A stretch of DNA of 64,000 nucleotides, taken from positions 211,124-275,123 of the forward strand of contig NZ_JABBND010000004.1 in NCBI RefSeq assembly GCF_012933465.1. Direction: 5' to 3'. A program made the position numbers and the translations under genes. The stretch comes from Actinomycetospora sp. TBRC 11914. GTDB taxonomy: Bacteria > Actinomycetota > Actinomycetes > Mycobacteriales > Pseudonocardiaceae. Below are positions 8,685-16,353 of the stretch, piece by piece. Below the pieces are notes generated by a model, which did not search any database, was not told where the DNA came from, and worked only from the letters and a program-made list of their open reading frames with translations. Position 1 is the first letter of the stretch, and each line of letters starts with the position of its first letter.

Positions 8685-9914
8685 GTGTCCCCCGCCGAAC
8701 CGGTCCGAGGACCCTGGGCGGGAACCACCACCGCGGTCACCATCCGGGGGGTGAGCGTCCCGGGTGTCGCGCCGGTCGGCCGGACGCGCGCGCTGGCCGG
8801 GGCCGTCCTGCTGGACCTCGCCGTCAGCCCGTTGTTCGCCTGGGACGTCTTCACCGACTCGTTGCGCCGGGACCTCGGCGTCTCCGACGCCCTGCTCGCG
8901 GGGGTCTTCTCGGTCGGCCTGGTCGCCTTCATGGCGGGGGTGCTGCTCGGCGGGCGGGCCGCCGACGCGGCCCCGCCGCGGCGGCTCGCGCTGGTCGCGC
9001 TGGCCGGCACCGTCCTCGGGCTCCTCGGCACCGGTGCTGCGCCCTCGGCCGGCGTGCTGGTGGTGGCCTTCGGCGTCCTCGTGGGCGGGTCCACCGGGCT
9101 CGGCTACGCCACCGCGGTGCGGGTCGCCGGGACCGTGGCCGCCCGGCGCGGTCTCGCGCTCGGCGTCGTCGTCAGCGCCTACGCCGTCGGCACCGCGGCG
9201 CTGGCGCCCACCGCCTCGGCGCTGCTCGCGCTGCTGGGTCGCGGCGGGACGTTCGTGGTCCTGGCCGGGGCGCTCGGCGGGATCCTCCTGCTCGCCGCCG
9301 TCCTCGTCCCCGGGACCCGACCGACCGCGGCGCCGAGGACCACGCGGAGCACCCGGGCTCGCCCGAGCGGCGCCGTCGTCGCGCTGTGGGCGGCCTTCGG
9401 GCTGGGCAGTGCGCCGGCCCTCGCGGCGTTCGCGCAGGCCGGAGCCCTCGCCGCCACCCCGGGCGCCGTCGCGCTCGCGGTGGCGCTGCTCAACGTCGGC
9501 AACTTCGCCGGGCGGCTCGTCGTCGGCCCGCTGTCCGACCGGCTCGGACGGCCCGCCGCGCTGCACGCCGACGCAGCCCTGCTCGTCGCCGCCTGCGTCC
9601 CGTTCGCCCTCGGCGCGGCCGGGCCGGCCGCCCTCGTCGCGCTGCTGGTGCTCGGCCTCCAGTACGGGGCGCTCTCGACCCTCGTCCCGGCCGCGACGGC
9701 GGACGTGGTCCCCGGGGAGCGCTTCGGCACCACCTACGGGCTCGTGTTCACCGGCTGGGGGCTCGCGGGACTGGTCGCGCCGGTCGGTGCCGCGGCCCTC
9801 GCCGTCGGGATCGGCCTCGACGGGGCGTACCGGGCCTTCCTCGTCGTGGCGGCGCTCGCGTGGGGCGGCGTCGTCGCGTACGGGAGGTCCGGCGGGTCGA
9901 CGGGGCGACCGTGA
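8685..9914 (+). CDS. Major facilitator superfamily transporter
   Basis: About 409 residues with roughly twelve hydrophobic segments. Seen: an MFS loop 2-3 motif GGRAADAAPPRR in the N-terminal half and the repeat of that motif, VGPLSDRLGRPAA, in the C-terminal half. It resembles OFA/CynX-like carriers. The start is uncertain: GTG 8685, or GTG 8751 which lies just before the first membrane segment. It is divergent from the AraC gene and is probably controlled by it. Substrate unknown; an aromatic acid importer or exporter would fit the neighbourhood. Confidence 0.85.
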   Translation: MSPAEPVRGPWAGTTTAVTIRGVSVPGVAPVGRTRALAGAVLLDLAVSPLFAWDVFTDSLRRDLGVSDALLAGVFSVGLVAFMAGVLLGGRAADAAPPRRLALVALAGTVLGLLGTGAAPSAGVLVVAFGVLVGGSTGLGYATAVRVAGTVAARRGLALGVVVSAYAVGTAALAPTASALLALLGRGGTFVVLAGALGGILLLAAVLVPGTRPTAAPRTTRSTRARPSGAVVALWAAFGLGSAPALAAFAQAGALAATPGAVALAVALLNVGNFAGRLVVGPLSDRLGRPAALHADAALLVAACVPFALGAAGPAALVALLVLGLQYGALSTLVPAATADVVPGERFGTTYGLVFTGWGLAGLVAPVGAAALAVGIGLDGAYRAFLVVAALAWGGVVAYGRSGGSTGRP

Positions 9915-9970
9915 CCGAGGCGCCGAGCGACCGACTATCGACGGCTCTGGTCGGCCGAGCTATGTCCATC

Positions 9971-9987
9971 TAGGCTTACCGTTCGTG
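9971..9987 (+). promoter_or_regulatory. -10 element of a leaderless arsR transcript
   Basis: TAGGCT at 9971-9976 lies 8 bases before the only usable start of the ArsR gene, GTG 9985, with no Shine-Dalgarno between them. Transcription starting 7-9 bases after the -10 would begin at the start codon, the usual actinobacterial leaderless arrangement. Confidence 0.45.
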
Positions 9988-9996
9988 CGAGCGAAC
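9981..9996. promoter_or_regulatory. Candidate ArsR auto-operator over the transcription start
   Basis: GTTCGTGCGAGCGAAC is a dyad (GTTCG-N6-CGAAC) covering the arsR start codon, and a wider CCATCTA...TAGATGG pair (about 9967-10005) encloses it. An ArsR dimer here would block its own transcription. The assignment is inference from symmetry and position. Confidence 0.4.
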
Positions 9997-10332
9997 ATAG
10001 ATGGCGCGATCGGGTTGCTGGGCGACCCGAACCGGCGCGCCATCTTCGAGCTGCTCGCCCGGCGCCCGAGCGCGGTGGGCGAGATCGCCGCGCAGCTCCC
10101 GATCAGCCGGCCCGCGGTGTCCCAGCACCTCAAGGTCCTCAAGGACGGCGGGCTGGTGGTGTCGCGGGCCGAGGGCAACCGCCGCGTGTACCGCCTGGAC
10201 CCGCAGGGGGTCTCGGCGCTGCGGGCCTGGCTCGACGGCGTGTGGGAGCACGCGCTGACGAGCTTCCACAAGTTCGCCGAGCAGACCGTCGCCGACGAGA
10301 TCGGCACCGACCCGGACGAGGAGCCGCCATGA
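9985..10332 (+). CDS. ArsR-family winged-helix repressor
   Basis: 115 residues of a short ArsR/SmtB-like winged helix: LLGDPNRRAIFELLARRPSAVGEIA, then recognition helix SRPAVSQHLKVLKDGGLV and wing RRVYRLDP. It has no cysteine cluster for metal sensing. This subtype is commonly found upstream of an AHSA1/SRPBCC gene, as here. The stop overlaps the next ATG by four bases. Probably an autorepressor of this three-gene operon. Confidence 0.9.
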   Translation: MRANIDGAIGLLGDPNRRAIFELLARRPSAVGEIAAQLPISRPAVSQHLKVLKDGGLVVSRAEGNRRVYRLDPQGVSALRAWLDGVWEHALTSFHKFAEQTVADEIGTDPDEEPP

Positions 10333-10814
10333 CCACGCCGATCCCGCCGATCGAGGGCAAGACCACCGTCGACGTCAGCCGTGACCGCGCCTTCGAGCTG
10401 TTCACCGCGTCGATCGGCTCCTGGTGGCCGCGGCAGTACCACATCGGTGCCGCCGAGGTCGCCGACATCGTCCTCGAACCCCACGAGGGCGGGCGCTGGT
10501 TCGAGCGCGGCGTCGACGGCACCGAGTGCGACTGGGGCCGCGTCCTGAGCTGGGAACCGCCCGAGCGGGTGCTGTTCACCTGGCAGATCGGCGGCGACTG
10601 GCAGTTCGACCCGGACCCCGCGCACGCCGCCGAGATCGAGGTCCGGTTCCACGCCGACGGTCCCGAGCAGACCACCATCGAGGTCGAGCAGCGCCACTTC
10701 GAGCGCCTCGTCGCCGGCGAGGACGTGTACGGCGCCATCGAGCACGGCGGCGGTGGCTGGGTCGCCCTGCTGGCGGCCTACGCCCAGCTCGTAGCCGGGC
10801 AGAGCCGGCCGTGA
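10329..10814 (+). CDS. SRPBCC (AHSA1-like) domain protein
   Basis: 161-residue START/Bet v1-fold protein. Seen: an early FELFTASIGSWWP, an EPHEGGRWFERG hairpin, WEPPERVLFTWQI and a long C-terminal helix, the AHSA1-like pattern. These domains bind small hydrophobic ligands. Coupled by overlaps to arsR upstream and to the next gene downstream. The ligand is unknown. Confidence 0.85.
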   Translation: MTTPIPPIEGKTTVDVSRDRAFELFTASIGSWWPRQYHIGAAEVADIVLEPHEGGRWFERGVDGTECDWGRVLSWEPPERVLFTWQIGGDWQFDPDPAHAAEIEVRFHADGPEQTTIEVEQRHFERLVAGEDVYGAIEHGGGGWVALLAAYAQLVAGQSRP

Positions 10815-11443
10815 GCGACACCGACGCGATCCGTCTCGCCCAGGACGAGCGCACCGACCTGGCCGACCTGCTCGCCGGGCTCACCCCCGAGCAGTGGCAC
10901 GCGCCCACCCTCTGCACGAAGTGGCGGGTCCGCGACGTGGTCGCCCACATCGTCAGCTTCGACCACCTCGGACCGGTCGGACTGGTCGGCCGGTTCGCCC
11001 GGGGCTGGTTCGTCCCCGACCAGGTCAACGAGGTCGGCGTGCGGGACTGCGCGACGCTCTCCACCGACGAGCTGCTCGCGACGTTCAGGGCCCGCGTGCG
11101 GCCCGCCGGGCTCACGGCCGGCTTCGGCGGACGCATCGGGCTGGTCGACGGCCTCATCCACCACCAGGACATCCGCCGGGCCCTCGGCCTCCCCCGGACG
11201 GTGCCCGCCGACCGCCTCGCCGCGACGCTGCCGTTCGCGCGCGTCGCGCCGCCGATCCGCGCCTTCTCCCGGGTCCGCGGGCTGCGGCTCGTCGCCACCG
11301 ACCTCGACTGGAGCTCCGGGAGCGGCCCGACCGTCGAGGGCCCGGCCGAACCCCTGCTGATGGCCATGGCCGGTCGGGCGCACGCGCTCGACGAGCTCTC
11401 GGGTCCGGGCAGGGCCACGCTGACCGAGCGTCTGATCGGATGA
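10811..11443 (+). CDS. DinB-like / maleylpyruvate isomerase-family (TIGR03083-type) protein
   Basis: 210 residues. The N-terminal four-helix bundle carries LLAGLTPEQWHAPTLCTKWRVRDVVAHI, the hallmark of mycothiol-dependent DinB/MDMPI-type proteins, with a metal-site His in VVAHI and an HHQDIRRALG motif in the third helix. Such enzymes in actinobacteria often use mycothiol. Last gene of the arsR operon, starting GTGA over the previous stop. Substrate unknown. Confidence 0.82.
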   Translation: MSDTDAIRLAQDERTDLADLLAGLTPEQWHAPTLCTKWRVRDVVAHIVSFDHLGPVGLVGRFARGWFVPDQVNEVGVRDCATLSTDELLATFRARVRPAGLTAGFGGRIGLVDGLIHHQDIRRALGLPRTVPADRLAATLPFARVAPPIRAFSRVRGLRLVATDLDWSSGSGPTVEGPAEPLLMAMAGRAHALDELSGPGRATLTERLIG

Positions 11444-11461
11444 CCGCGGCGGGCTGAGTCG

Positions 11462-11511
11462 GCCCCGCCGGAGCAGGGACGGCATCTCGCCGATCGCGCG
11501 CTGCTGGACGG
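11462..11511 (-). pseudogene. Remnant of a DUF305 gene (last approximately 16 codons)
   Basis: Reads QQRAIGEMPSLLRRG, clearly matching QQREIGEMQSLLKQG at the end of the intact DUF305 gene at 13226. Nucleotide identity is obvious across the stretch. The ancestral TGA stop has become CGA. It abuts the DedA remnant, so the sequence between the two genes has been deleted. Confidence 0.8.
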
Positions 11512-11705
11512 TCACGGGCGGTCGGACTCGGCCTCGTCGTCGGTCGTCGACCCGCCATCGCCTTCCGCGGAGTGCGGCGCGGGCTTCCGGACCCGCGTGC
11601 GGTGGACCCGACGGAGGATGGCTGCGACCACCAGGGCCGCCAGCGCACCGAGGAACCACGGCTCGTAGCGGCGCACGGTCGTGTAGATCGCGTCGATGTG
11701 GGGTG
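11512..11705 (-). pseudogene. Remnant of a DedA gene (C-terminal approximately 63 codons)
   Basis: Reads HIDAIYTTVRRYEPWFLGAL and continues to TDDEAESDRP-stop, nearly the same as the C-terminus of the intact DedA gene at 14596. Sequence upstream of the His is unrelated, so the catalytic membrane domain is gone. Together with the DUF305 stub it preserves the order of the intact dedA-DUF6153-DUF305 operon with the middle removed. Confidence 0.85.
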
Positions 11706-11954
11706 GCACTTCCTGCCGCCTCGTGGGACTGGTTGGCGTGCTCGGAGCGGGCCTGTGAGCTGTTGCGGGTCGCGGAGGTCGAGGGGCCCGATGGTGCAAC
11801 CGCGTGGCTAGACAGCCGCGGCATCCCGTGGGTGCGAGTAGCAGCTCCTCGGGACAGGATGCCGAGTTCATTGCCGAGGACCCGCGTCGGGCAGTACTCC
11901 GGGGTCAGCGCCCTCAGGACCTTGACAGGTGCTCTCCTTGGGGGCCGTTGGCGG

Positions 11955-12075
11955 CGGATGCCTCGCCTCCTGGCGCTGTACTTGGTCAGCCCGCGGGGCT
12001 TGAACACCGAGAGCACGACCGCTCCGAACAGGAGCAGCAGCGCAGCGAGACCGTGCACCTGTCGCAGGCTCGCGC
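11955..12075 (-). pseudogene. Remnant of a membrane-protein C-terminus
   Basis: One minus-strand frame shows a single hydrophobic helix (VHGLAALLLLFGAVVLSV) followed by FKPRGLTKY. A final helix plus a KPRG(L/M)T.Y tail is typical of a family of actinobacterial DUF2269-like membrane proteins, as I recall. The frame before and after does not look like protein. Probably a third eroded gene end. Confidence 0.4.
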
Positions 12076-12159
12076 ACGAGGCCGGCCGACGCCCCTTCGA
12101 CGCTAAGCGCCCTGAAGGGACTCTCGTCTCCCTCATGCGCCGTTGACACTCACCGTTGA

Positions 12160-12178
12160 TTAGGTGAGCCTGCCCATA
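12160..12178 (+). promoter_or_regulatory. Candidate DtxR/IdeR/MntR-type box upstream of the ZIP gene
   Basis: TTAGGTGAGCCTGCCCATA matches the iron-box consensus TTAGGTTAGGCTAACCTAA at 13 of 19 positions, strongest in the left half. A TTGACA hexamer starts at 12143, and CTCACC/GGTGAG forms a small dyad across 12149-12168. Metal-dependent repression of the adjacent metal transporter would make sense but is inference. Confidence 0.35.
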
Positions 12179-12219
12179 CTCGGGCGAGGATGCCCATGGC
12201 GTTGGGAGAGAAAGGGCGT

Positions 12220-13104
12220 ATGGGCGAGGGACAAACGGTGCTGCCGGGCATCATCGCGGGGGCGACGATCCTGCTGGGCCTGCCACTCGGGAGGCTCCGC
12301 TCGCCGGCTCCAGGCACCCGCGTCGGCCTCAACGCTGTCGCGGTAGGGATCTTGATCTTCCTGCTCTGGGACGTGCTGAGCCACGCGTTCGAGCCGGTAG
12401 ACACTGCCCTCGGCGCTGTGCACGACGGTTCAGGTGGGCTCGGTCCGGTCTTCGGGTACGGGGTGCTGTTCCTGCTGGGTCTGGCGGTGGGGTTCGGGTC
12501 GCTGATCGCCTACGAACACTGGCTGGGCCGCGCCGACAGCGGTGTGTCCGGAGAAGGCGATCATGGTGCAGCCCGTCCGGCGAGACGCGGGGGCGGCCCG
12601 GGGGCGATGGCCGCCACCGACACGCCGACCCGGGCCACGCCATGGTCCCCGGCGCGACGGCTCGCGCTGCTGATCGCAGTCGGGATCGGGCTGCATAACT
12701 TCGGAGAAGGCCTCGCGATCGGCGGCAGCGCCGCCACCGGCGAGATCGGGCTGGCCGTGCTGCTGGTCATCGGCTTCGCGCTGCACAACGGCACCGAAGG
12801 CTTCGGCATCGTTGCCCCACTGGCAGCCGCCGAAGATCGACCCGGGTGGGGGTTCCTCCTGCTCATGGGCCTCATCGGGGGCGGCCCCACGGTGCTGGGC
12901 ACCATCGTGGGGCACCAGTTCACCAGCGACACCCTGAGCGTCCTCTTCCTGACCCTCGCCGCCGGGTCGATCCTCTACGTGGTGCTGCAGCTGATCGGGT
13001 TGACCAGCCGCGGCGGCCACCGCAACGCCCTCTATCTGGGGGTGTTCGCCGGCCTGGCGATCGGATTCGTCACCGACATGATCGTGACCGCAGGCGGCGC
13101 CTGA
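12220..13104 (+). CDS. ZIP-family divalent metal transporter
   Basis: Integral membrane metal carrier (294 residues, eight or so helices). Seen: the two ZIP signature helices with metal-binding residues HNFGEGLAIG and HNGTEGFGI, and an N-terminal LLWDVLSHAFEPV segment. The cytosolic loop between helices three and four is Gly/Ala/Arg-rich and lacks the usual His cluster. ATG 12220 is chosen because GGAGAGAAAGGG precedes it; upstream ATGs at 12190 and 12196 lack a good site. Likely imports Zn, Fe or Mn. It converges on the DUF305 operon. Confidence 0.9.
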   Translation: MGEGQTVLPGIIAGATILLGLPLGRLRSPAPGTRVGLNAVAVGILIFLLWDVLSHAFEPVDTALGAVHDGSGGLGPVFGYGVLFLLGLAVGFGSLIAYEHWLGRADSGVSGEGDHGAARPARRGGGPGAMAATDTPTRATPWSPARRLALLIAVGIGLHNFGEGLAIGGSAATGEIGLAVLLVIGFALHNGTEGFGIVAPLAAAEDRPGWGFLLLMGLIGGGPTVLGTIVGHQFTSDTLSVLFLTLAAGSILYVVLQLIGLTSRGGHRNALYLGVFAGLAIGFVTDMIVTAGGA

Positions 13105-13176
13105 CCAACGTCGCGACCTGCACACCTGCCGACGGTGCGCTTCGCCCGGCCAAGCTATGAGCCCTTGTCGCCGCCA

Positions 13177-13209
13177 CCGGCCGGGCGCGGTCCCCCGCTA
13201 CCCGGCCGG
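13177..13209. terminator. Strong GC hairpin between convergent ZIP and DUF305 genes
   Basis: CCGGCCGGG and CCCGGCCGG form a 9 bp stem enclosing a second GCGG/CCGC stem. Located between two convergent stops, it probably terminates both transcripts. No U-tract, as is common in actinobacteria. Confidence 0.6.
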
Positions 13210-13225
13210 TGCTACCGACGCCGGC

Positions 13226-13846
13226 TCAGCCCTGCTTGAGCAGGGACTGCATCTCGCCGATCTCGCGCTGCTGGTCAGCGATGATCGAGTTGGCCAGGGC
13301 CTTGGCCTGGGGGTTGAGCCCCTGGGCGAGCTCGGTGCGCGCCATGGTGATCGCGCCCGAGTGGTGCTGGATCATCATCTGCAGGAACGCCTGGTCGAAC
13401 GCCGGGCCGGTCGTGCCGGCCAGCCCGGACATCTGCGCGTCGTCCATCATCCCGGGCATGCCGGCCCCGGCCGCCATCCCGGGTATCCCCGGCATGGCGG
13501 TGGCGCTCGGCGACACGGTCGGCGCCCCCCACGCGGCGAGCATGGTGTTCATCTGTTCGATCTCGGGCCCCTGAGCCCCCTCGATGCGGCTGGCCAGGTC
13601 ATTGACCTGTGCCGAGGCAGCCCGAGTGGTGGCTTGGCTCGCCATTGCGATGGCCTGGGCGTGGTGCGGGATCATCGACTGCGCGAACGTGACGTCGGCG
13701 GCGTTGTGCTCCGCCGCCACCGGCGCGGCCGTGGGACTCGAGGGGCTCGCCGGGACGGGCGCGGGAGAAGTGCTCGAACAGCCGGCGAGGGTCAGAGCGC
13801 CGGCGAGGACGGCGACCACGAGGCCGCCGAGGACACGACAAGACAT
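13226..13846 (-). CDS. DUF305 lipoprotein
   Basis: 206 residues, exported. A signal peptide ends in a lipobox (LAGCSS). Two DUF305 half-motifs follow: SMIPHHAQAIAMA and QMMIQHHSGAITMA, each with the paired His and Met that suggest copper or other metal binding. Between them is a Met/Pro/Gly-rich linker (PGIPGMAAGAGMPGMMDD). DUF305 proteins are often encoded with copper-handling genes. Last gene of the minus-strand dedA-DUF6153-DUF305 set, and an eroded copy of its end lies at 11462. Confidence 0.9.
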   Translation of the reverse strand: MSCRVLGGLVVAVLAGALTLAGCSSTSPAPVPASPSSPTAAPVAAEHNAADVTFAQSMIPHHAQAIAMASQATTRAASAQVNDLASRIEGAQGPEIEQMNTMLAAWGAPTVSPSATAMPGIPGMAAGAGMPGMMDDAQMSGLAGTTGPAFDQAFLQMMIQHHSGAITMARTELAQGLNPQAKALANSIIADQQREIGEMQSLLKQG

Positions 13847-13963
13847 GGTGCAGGTCTCCTTCGACGAAGGTGGAACCGCGCGCGAGCACCGTGGCGCGCG
13901 GAGGAGACGACTCGTGAGAGCGGGCGCCGCCCGGAACCTGATGGAGCCGGGCGGTGGGCCGGT

Positions 13964-14584
13964 CTAGAGCCGCAAGACCTGCAGTTGAGCCAGACGACGT
14001 GGCACTGGAGGACCACGCGGTGGCGCGGAGGACAACAGGTCGGAGGGGCTCAGCCCCTCGTGACCAGACCGCCCTCGGGCCAGCTTGCGCAGCGAGACCA
14101 TCAGAAGCGCCACCGCGGCGACCAGCATCGCCAAGCACATCCCGAGCATGTCGGTGGCTAGCCCGTGCTCCCCCACGCCACCGTGGCTCGTCGCACCCAT
14201 CAGCTGGAGCGGCTGGCCGAGCTCGGGTTCGCGTTGGGACGCCGCCGACGGCGCGGCGACAACGTGAACGTCGCCATGGCCTGTCGCAGCAGCCGCCGAC
14301 AAGGTCGTGCTCGGCGTTGGGGCGGTACCGCAACAGGCGTCGCCGGTCGGCAACTGATGCATCGCGACGAGCCCGACGATCAACGCCCCGAGTAGAGCTA
14401 GGCGCGCTACTACGCCGACCTCATCGCGCTGCCTCCGACCGCGAGGCAACGCGGTTCGAGCCCTGCTGTTGCGCCTGATACCAGCGCACAGACTCGCGGG
14501 ACTCACGCCCAACACCCTACGAACCGCCCGACTCCGCACAAGCGCGGCCGTCGGATGACCGGCCGTGCTCGTCTCATCCGTCAC
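13964..14584 (-). CDS. DUF6153-like small membrane protein
   Basis: Up to 206 residues. The core is a hydrophobic helix with LVAMHQLP, a Gly/His-rich loop (TGHGDVHVV, SHGGVGEHG), and a second helix beginning MLGMCLAMLVAAVAL, the layout of DUF6153, which is often found beside copper genes. The first 60 residues are Arg-rich and may not be translated. GTG 14584 is preferred because it overlaps a TGA that was probably the ancestral dedA stop. Function unknown. Confidence 0.6.
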   Translation of the reverse strand: MTDETSTAGHPTAALVRSRAVRRVLGVSPASLCAGIRRNSRARTALPRGRRQRDEVGVVARLALLGALIVGLVAMHQLPTGDACCGTAPTPSTTLSAAAATGHGDVHVVAAPSAASQREPELGQPLQLMGATSHGGVGEHGLATDMLGMCLAMLVAAVALLMVSLRKLARGRSGHEGLSPSDLLSSAPPRGPPVPRRLAQLQVLRL

Positions 14585-14595
14585 GAGCGATCGGC

Positions 14596-15273
14596 CTAGG
14601 CCTCGTCGTCGGTCGTCGACGACCCACTATCGCCCACCGCGGAGTGCGGCGCGGACCCCCGACCCCGCCTTCGGTAGACCCGACGGAAGATGGCGGCGAG
14701 CGCCAGGGCCGCCAGCGCACCGAGGAACCACGGTTCGTAGCGCCGCACGGTGGTGTAGATCGCGTCGATGTGGGACCCGGCCAGGTCACCGAGGGCGGTC
14801 CAGAGCCCGACCCAGAGGACCGCGCCCAGAGTGTTGAAGCCCAGGAACCGGCTCCAGCGCATCCCGGAGAGCCCGGCGATGATCCCGTTGGCCTGCCGGA
14901 GCCCCTCGACGAACCGTGCGACGACGATGACCTTGCCGCCGTGCCGGGCGAAGAAGTGCTCGGCGGCCTCGACGCGGGCCGCGGTCAGGCCGACGTAACG
15001 GCCGTAACGCGCGACGAGGCGGCGCCCCCCGAAGCGACCGATGGCGAAGCCCACGTTGTCCCCGGCGATCGCGGCGAGCACGCCGACGATGACCACCACC
15101 GGCAGGGACAGCCGACCCGCGCCCGCGTACACGGCGGCCGCGATCAGCACGGTCTCCCCGGGCGCCGGGACCCCGAAGTCCTCGAGGAAGAGCAGGACGG
15201 CGAGCGCGAGGTAGCCGTAGTGGTCCAGCACCGGAGCGAACGCCGCGAACACCCCGGGCAGCGGGGGCGTCAC
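14596..15273 (-). CDS. DedA-family membrane protein
   Basis: 225-residue DedA/SNARE-associated domain protein, a family linked to lipid-carrier flipping and membrane homeostasis. Seen: LFLEDFGVPAPGETVLIAAAVYAG with the conserved Glu and PGE, GDNVGFAIGRFGGRRL, and FARHGGKVIVVARFVEGLRQANG with the conserved Arg, then a final helix. A TAG at 14596 trims four codons relative to the remnant at 11512. Divergent from the ABC operon across a 126-base gap that contains two BlaI-type dyads, so it may be co-regulated. Confidence 0.9.
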   Translation of the reverse strand: MTPPLPGVFAAFAPVLDHYGYLALAVLLFLEDFGVPAPGETVLIAAAVYAGAGRLSLPVVVIVGVLAAIAGDNVGFAIGRFGGRRLVARYGRYVGLTAARVEAAEHFFARHGGKVIVVARFVEGLRQANGIIAGLSGMRWSRFLGFNTLGAVLWVGLWTALGDLAGSHIDAIYTTVRRYEPWFLGALAALALAAIFRRVYRRRGRGSAPHSAVGDSGSSTTDDEA

Positions 15274-15319
15274 CGCGGCGCGGCGGGGGTGGTGCGGGCG
15301 ACCCCGCCGTCGCCGTGAC

Positions 15320-15337
15320 TTCTACTCACGTGTAGAA
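15320..15337. promoter_or_regulatory. BlaI-type operator O1
   Basis: TTCTACTCACGTGTAGAA: perfect 6 bp arms (TTCTAC/GTAGAA) around 6 bases. It is the same dyad as at 15350 and 19242. BlaI/MecI/CopY repressors bind CTACA/TGTAG-type dyads, and a BlaI gene lies in the same locus. Confidence 0.65.
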
Positions 15338-15349
15338 CCTACCTGGATG

Positions 15350-15365
15350 TCTACGAGTCTGTAGA
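15350..15365. promoter_or_regulatory. BlaI-type operator O2
   Basis: TCTACGAGTCTGTAGA, arms TCTAC/GTAGA with 6 bases between, centred 29 bases (about three helical turns) from O1. The pair lies 35-80 bases before the ABC ATPase start and between it and the divergent dedA, so a repressor here could close both promoters. Confidence 0.65.
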
Positions 15366-15399
15366 AGCCAGTGTGCCCGGCGACGGAGGAGGACCACAC

Positions 15400-16353
15400 G
15401 TGAGCATCGAGACCCGACGGCGTCCCGACGCCGCCCCGCGGACGGCGCGCTCGGCGCCGAGCTGGGCGGCGCGGGCCGAGGCGGTGAGCAAGGTCTACGG
15501 CTCGGGAGAGACGCGCGTGACGGCGCTCGACGGGGTCGACGCCGGGTTCGTGCGCGGCGAGCTGACCGCCGTCATGGGTCCCTCGGGCTCCGGCAAGTCG
15601 ACCCTCATGCAGTGCGTGGCCGGGCTCGACCGCGTGTCGGCCGGCCGGGTGTGGATCGGCGAGCAGGAGCTGACCGGGCTCTCGGAACGGGCGCTCACCG
15701 AGCTGCGCCGCGACCGGGTCGGGTTCGTGTTCCAGGCGTTCAACCTGCTGCCCACGCTGAACGCGCGGGAGAACATCACGCTGCCCGCCGACCTCGCCGG
15801 CCGGCAGCTGGACGCCGAGTGGGTCGAGCAGGTCGTCGACACCCTCGGGCTCCGCCCCCGCCTGGCCCACCGGCCCGGCGAGCTCTCCGGCGGCCAGCAG
15901 CAGCGGGTCGCGTGCGCCCGTGCCCTGGTGGGCCGACCGGAGCTGATCCTGGCCGACGAGCCGACCGGGAACCTCGACTCGCGGTCTGCAGGCGAGGTGC
16001 TCGGCCTCCTGCGCCGCAGCGTCGACGACCTCGGCCAGACGATCGCCCTGATCACCCACGACCCGACCGCCGCCGCGCACGCCGACCGGGTGCTGTTCCT
16101 GCTCGATGGCCGCGTGGTCACCGAGCTGCGCTCCCCGAGCGCCGCGGAGGTGCTCGAGACGATGGCCGGACTGGAGTCGGGTGCCGCCGCCCCGGGCCCG
16201 GCGGCGGGCCGTCCCGACCGGACGTCCCCGGCCGGGGCGGACGAGGTGGCCCGGACGGCCCGACGGCTCCACGATCAGCTCGGCGTGTTCATCGCCGAGG
16301 TCGAGGCGCTGACCGGCGACCACGCGTCCGGTCGGTCGGGGGCCGGGCAGTGA
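15400..16353 (+). CDS. ABC exporter ATP-binding subunit (MacB/LolD type)
   Basis: 317 residues. Seen: Walker A GPSGSGKST, Q-loop FVFQAFNLLPTL, signature LSGGQQQRVACARAL, Walker B ILADEPTGNLDS and the switch His in ITHD. The LDS after Walker B and FNLLPTL mark the MacB/LolD/FtsE group. The C-terminus has an extra 70 residues of unknown role. GTG 15400 follows GGAGGAGG. Stop and permease start overlap (GTGA). Confidence 0.94.
   Translation: MSIETRRRPDAAPRTARSAPSWAARAEAVSKVYGSGETRVTALDGVDAGFVRGELTAVMGPSGSGKSTLMQCVAGLDRVSAGRVWIGEQELTGLSERALTELRRDRVGFVFQAFNLLPTLNARENITLPADLAGRQLDAEWVEQVVDTLGLRPRLAHRPGELSGGQQQRVACARALVGRPELILADEPTGNLDSRSAGEVLGLLRRSVDDLGQTIALITHDPTAAAHADRVLFLLDGRVVTELRSPSAAEVLETMAGLESGAAAPGPAAGRPDRTSPAGADEVARTARRLHDQLGVFIAEVEALTGDHASGRSGAGQ

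Larger units (their letters stand above)
11444..12219. other. Gene graveyard: three eroded 3' gene ends, no intact gene
   Basis: Minus-strand remnants lie in series: the DUF305 C-terminus (11462-11511), the DedA C-terminus (11512 to about 11705), and near 11955-12075 a membrane-protein tail with a hydrophobic helix and SVFKPRGLTKY. The rest has frames with no recognisable domains. The last stretch carries a candidate DtxR-type box for the ZIP gene. Confidence 0.7.

Noticed and set aside
15612..16349. Permease frame extended back through the ATPase gene
   Set aside because: This is an alternative frame of the ATPase; the permease starts at the overlapping GTG 16350.
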